From Planctomycetota bacterium (GTDB taxonomy: Bacteria; Planctomycetota; Phycisphaerae; WQYP01), in the NCBI GenBank assembly GCA_021816165.1, contig JAKAYZ010000052.1, positions 1 to 8,386 on the forward strand: 8,386 bases of DNA, given 5' to 3'. Below the pieces are notes generated by a model. It had not been told where the DNA came from and ran no database searches. It was given only the letters and a program-made list of their open reading frames with translations. Of this stretch, positions 6,530-8,386 are shown piece by piece (within the stretch, counting starts at the first letter, position 1; every line of letters starts with the position of its first letter). Both the position numbers and the translations under genes were made by a program.

Positions 6530-7459
6530 ATGGTCGCATTTGCTGAAAATGAAATTCTCACGGGCGGTAGCAGATACAACGCCGATGCCGAAACGCAGAA
6601 TTATTATGTGCGGAACCGGTATTATTTGCCGACGCTTGGCCGCTGGCTTACCCGCGACCCGATCGGTTACCAAGGCGGAATCAATCTTTACGAGTACGTC
6701 CAAAGCAGCCCGGTGGGGAATGTGGATGGGGAGGGGCTGCGCCGGATCAGCTTCGCATTCGATGCGTTTATAAATGGCAATCGGCGGGGCCATTGGCTTC
6801 ACCAGCCGGGAACCGGCATCCCCGCGTTGAAATATATCGGTGACCCAAATCGGCAGGTCATGACCGATTGGCGTGGCTTCGGCCAATTCAACGCACGGGG
6901 CGGGCCCGGCGGCGATGGGAACGCCCGGCTTTATAGCTACGGCTGGATCGACAGCTGCGATATCGGGCACCTGAGGGCGGGTGATTATTCTGCCCGGAGT
7001 GGCGACGGGCTCTCTGAGAGTAGGCTTGCGAGCAATCATCGGTCGGTCGAGACCGGCCGCGCCCAACCACGCTCGTACTTCAGCCATCTCAACTGGTCCC
7101 ACTGGAATCTAACAGGAATGATGCCGGGCCCGACTTGGGATTCCGTCCCCTACAAAGTGATGGACGTGTCTGCCTCCGAGTCCCGCGTGCTTTTCAGCGT
7201 CTACGCGAGCTTTCCCCTCTCCCCCATTGCGCCCTCAATCGAGTATAAAATCGCCTTTGACTTTAAGCGGGCCAACCCGACATCCGTGAACGTCACGCTT
7301 TCGGGCGAGCGGACACCGTTTCCGGATTTCGAGGGCTATATCAACGGGCAACTGGTTTACCACGCCGAATCCCCCTCACAGGGGCCGGGTTTCGGGAACT
7401 TGGGTGCCCTGTCGAGCTGGGTCAATATCCCGCCAACGGGCTTGGGGGTACAGGGATGA
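6530..7459 (+). CDS. Orphan RHS C-terminal tip: RHS core plus variable domain (candidate toxin)
   Basis: A 309-residue protein. Residues 15-69 are an RHS repeat-associated core: RYNADAETQNYYVRNRYY, then LGRWLTRDPIGYQGGINLYE, ending NVDGEGL (64-70). Full RHS proteins have a long YD-repeat shell before this core and a variable effector after it; here the shell is missing. The cleavage-site position reads DGEG, where the usual motif is DPxG. Residues 71-309 are a beta-rich domain with AFINGNRRGHWLHQPGT (79-95), ARLYSYGWIDSCDIGHL (132-148), SPIAPSIEYKIAFDF (231-245) and FPDFEGYINGQLVYH (274-288). The spacing recalls, from memory, DUF3238-type domains. No nuclease, deaminase or protease signature was recognised, so toxicity is inferred from architecture. 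The stop overlaps the next start by ATGA. It could also be a decaying displaced RHS end. Confidence 0.8.
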   Translation: MVAFAENEILTGGSRYNADAETQNYYVRNRYYLPTLGRWLTRDPIGYQGGINLYEYVQSSPVGNVDGEGLRRISFAFDAFINGNRRGHWLHQPGTGIPALKYIGDPNRQVMTDWRGFGQFNARGGPGGDGNARLYSYGWIDSCDIGHLRAGDYSARSGDGLSESRLASNHRSVETGRAQPRSYFSHLNWSHWNLTGMMPGPTWDSVPYKVMDVSASESRVLFSVYASFPLSPIAPSIEYKIAFDFKRANPTSVNVTLSGERTPFPDFEGYINGQLVYHAESPSQGPGFGNLGALSSWVNIPPTGLGVQG

Positions 7460-7902
7460 CCGCTGCGAGTGGCCCGGTACCCGACGGCCCGCCGTGCGAG
7501 CGATGGATGCTGAAGTGCATATGGCGTCCCGCCGTGGCCTCTATCGTTCTCGGGGCCGCTGGGTACGCGCCGTTTACGAACTACGCGGTGTTATTCCTCT
7601 ACCGGCTCGTGCCACCGCTACTTTGGCTCTGGCGCATCGGGCCTCACTGCTTCGTCGGTTGGCGCGCGCCCCTCTGCGGCCTCCTTTTTCCGGTCTATTA
7701 TCCGCTGCCGACTGCGTCTGCCATCTTGGCGTTGCTGGGGATCAGGCGGATTCGAAGGTACGGCTTGCGGCTCTGCGCGATGGGCGTGGCGGACAGGTTC
7801 TTTGCGACCGCGTGGATTTTCTGCGTTGCCGCACTCCTGCTATCGGGCGTGAGGCTGGTGGAAGTGTACGTCGGAGGGCTTTGGAGCTATTTACTTTGGT
7901 AG
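7456..7902 (+). CDS. Small multi-pass membrane protein, candidate immunity protein
   Basis: A 148-residue hydrophobic protein of no recognised family. Membrane segments are likely at about 22-59 (probably two, AVASIVLGAAGYA and AVLFLYRLVPPLLWLW), 71-95 (PLCGLLFPVYYPLPTASAILALLGI) and 115-147 (FFATAWIFCVAALLLSGV onward). A basic loop, RRIRRYGLR (97-105), probably faces the cytoplasm. The start overlaps the stop of the RHS gene by four bases (ATGA), and a purine-rich GGGGGTACAGGG lies just upstream, so translational coupling is likely. A small ORF directly after an RHS variable domain is the standard place for a cognate immunity gene. A membrane location would suit a toxin that acts at the envelope. 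This role rests on position alone. Confidence 0.7.
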   Translation: MTAASGPVPDGPPCERWMLKCIWRPAVASIVLGAAGYAPFTNYAVLFLYRLVPPLLWLWRIGPHCFVGWRAPLCGLLFPVYYPLPTASAILALLGIRRIRRYGLRLCAMGVADRFFATAWIFCVAALLLSGVRLVEVYVGGLWSYLLW

Positions 7903-7998
7903 GGCCCCTGCTTACCACATACGCGATGGCAGCGGCCAAAAACCGCGTGTTGCCGGAGTGCAGGCCAGTACAGTTGGGGTGGCCTCGTGGAGAATACG

Positions 7999-8386
7999 AT
8001 GGGCAACGAAGTTGCAAGTTCGCCTTATTTAGCCAGCAGGCAGGCTTGGTTTTGGCCAGCGATGGCGCTGTTACTCGCCGTATTCAACGGCCTTACCGCG
8101 GCCACCACAGGCGGACTCTCAGGTTACCTCGGATTTTTAATCGCGGGCGCTGCGTGGGCAATCCGCCGCATTTCGGGCCACCACGTGCCAAACGTTCAGG
8201 GGGTCCCGTTCCCAAATCCGTTCCCGCCGGGTACGGAGGCGGCTTTTGGTATCGGCGCGGTTTTTGTCTTGTCGCTGCTGGTGCTGCTATTGGCGGCGGG
8301 CGTCTACATCCGAACCAGCAGGGCCGGGCGTCGCGCCCCGGCGGGTGCCGTTCACTTGGATTTCGCGCTGCGCCTCGCCAAGCTCG
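7999..8386 (+). CDS. Multi-pass membrane protein, truncated by the window edge
   Basis: Open from ATG 7999 to the right edge; 129 codons are visible and the C-terminus is missing. A GGAG lies seven bases before the ATG. Hydrophobic segments are at about 17-35 (WFWPAMALLLAVFNGLTAA), 40-55 (LSGYLGFLIAGAAWAI) and 82-103 (AFGIGAVFVLSLLVLLLAAGVY). Between the last two is a proline-rich loop (VPFPNPFPPG, 69-78), and a basic stretch (RTSRAGRR, 105-112) follows the last. No family is recognised. The frame is also open between 7903 and 7998, following the TAG of the previous gene, so the two ORFs share a frame. It may be a second immunity-like or accessory gene, or unrelated. Confidence 0.6.
   Translation, partial: MGNEVASSPYLASRQAWFWPAMALLLAVFNGLTAATTGGLSGYLGFLIAGAAWAIRRISGHHVPNVQGVPFPNPFPPGTEAAFGIGAVFVLSLLVLLLAAGVYIRTSRAGRRAPAGAVHLDFALRLAKL

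Noticed and set aside
6230..7102. Long 290-codon open frame on the - strand opposite the RHS gene
   Set aside because: Its sequence has no family resemblance, and it runs through both the repeat array and the RHS core, whose + strand motifs are unmistakable. It is a shadow of GC-rich codon use.
7926..8386. Alternative open frame from ATG 7926 to the window edge
   Set aside because: It is rich in Arg, Gly and Pro with no domain or hydrophobic pattern. The overlapping frame from 7999 has a ribosome site and clear membrane segments.

Overview
The window most likely comes from a Planctomycetota chromosome, possibly Phycisphaerae-like. The evidence is indirect. There is an ECF sigma factor next to a membrane protein whose outer domain looks like the planctomycete H-X9-DG (DUF1559-type) pseudopilin family. 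There is a large exported GH95-like protein with an embedded LamG region. There is also an RHS core of the 'PTLGRWLTRDPIGYQGG' style. GC content is moderately high, except in an AT-richer repeat block. No rRNA, tRNA, CRISPR array or insertion sequence was recognised.

Left part (1-3366): one large + strand gene for an exported (alpha/alpha)6-barrel glycosidase-like protein (64-2958). Converging on it after 24 bp is a small - strand gene for a DCC-family thiol-oxidoreductase-like protein (2983-3366).

Middle (3367-5398): a non-coding gap, then an ECF sigma factor (3591-4238), then a single-pass membrane protein (4358-5398). The latter has a cytoplasmic N-terminus and a pseudopilin-like outer domain and sits where an anti-sigma factor is usually encoded. 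The pair is a plausible signalling unit.

Repeat block (5399-about 6370): three tandem, imperfect units of about 300 bp. Each has imperfect inverted-repeat ends and nested internal palindromes. Degenerate partial copies lie at both edges. The array starts directly after the stop codon of the membrane protein and contains no credible gene.

Right part (6530-8386): a short orphan RHS tip, holding only the final RHS core plus a C-terminal domain of about 240 residues, with its own Shine-Dalgarno and ATG. An ATGA overlap couples it to a small multi-pass membrane protein, the candidate immunity protein. A second multi-pass membrane protein follows and runs off the right edge. This has the layout of a polymorphic toxin and immunity cassette and is the most likely place for an undescribed system. 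Toxicity and immunity are inferred from layout, not shown by recognised catalytic motifs.
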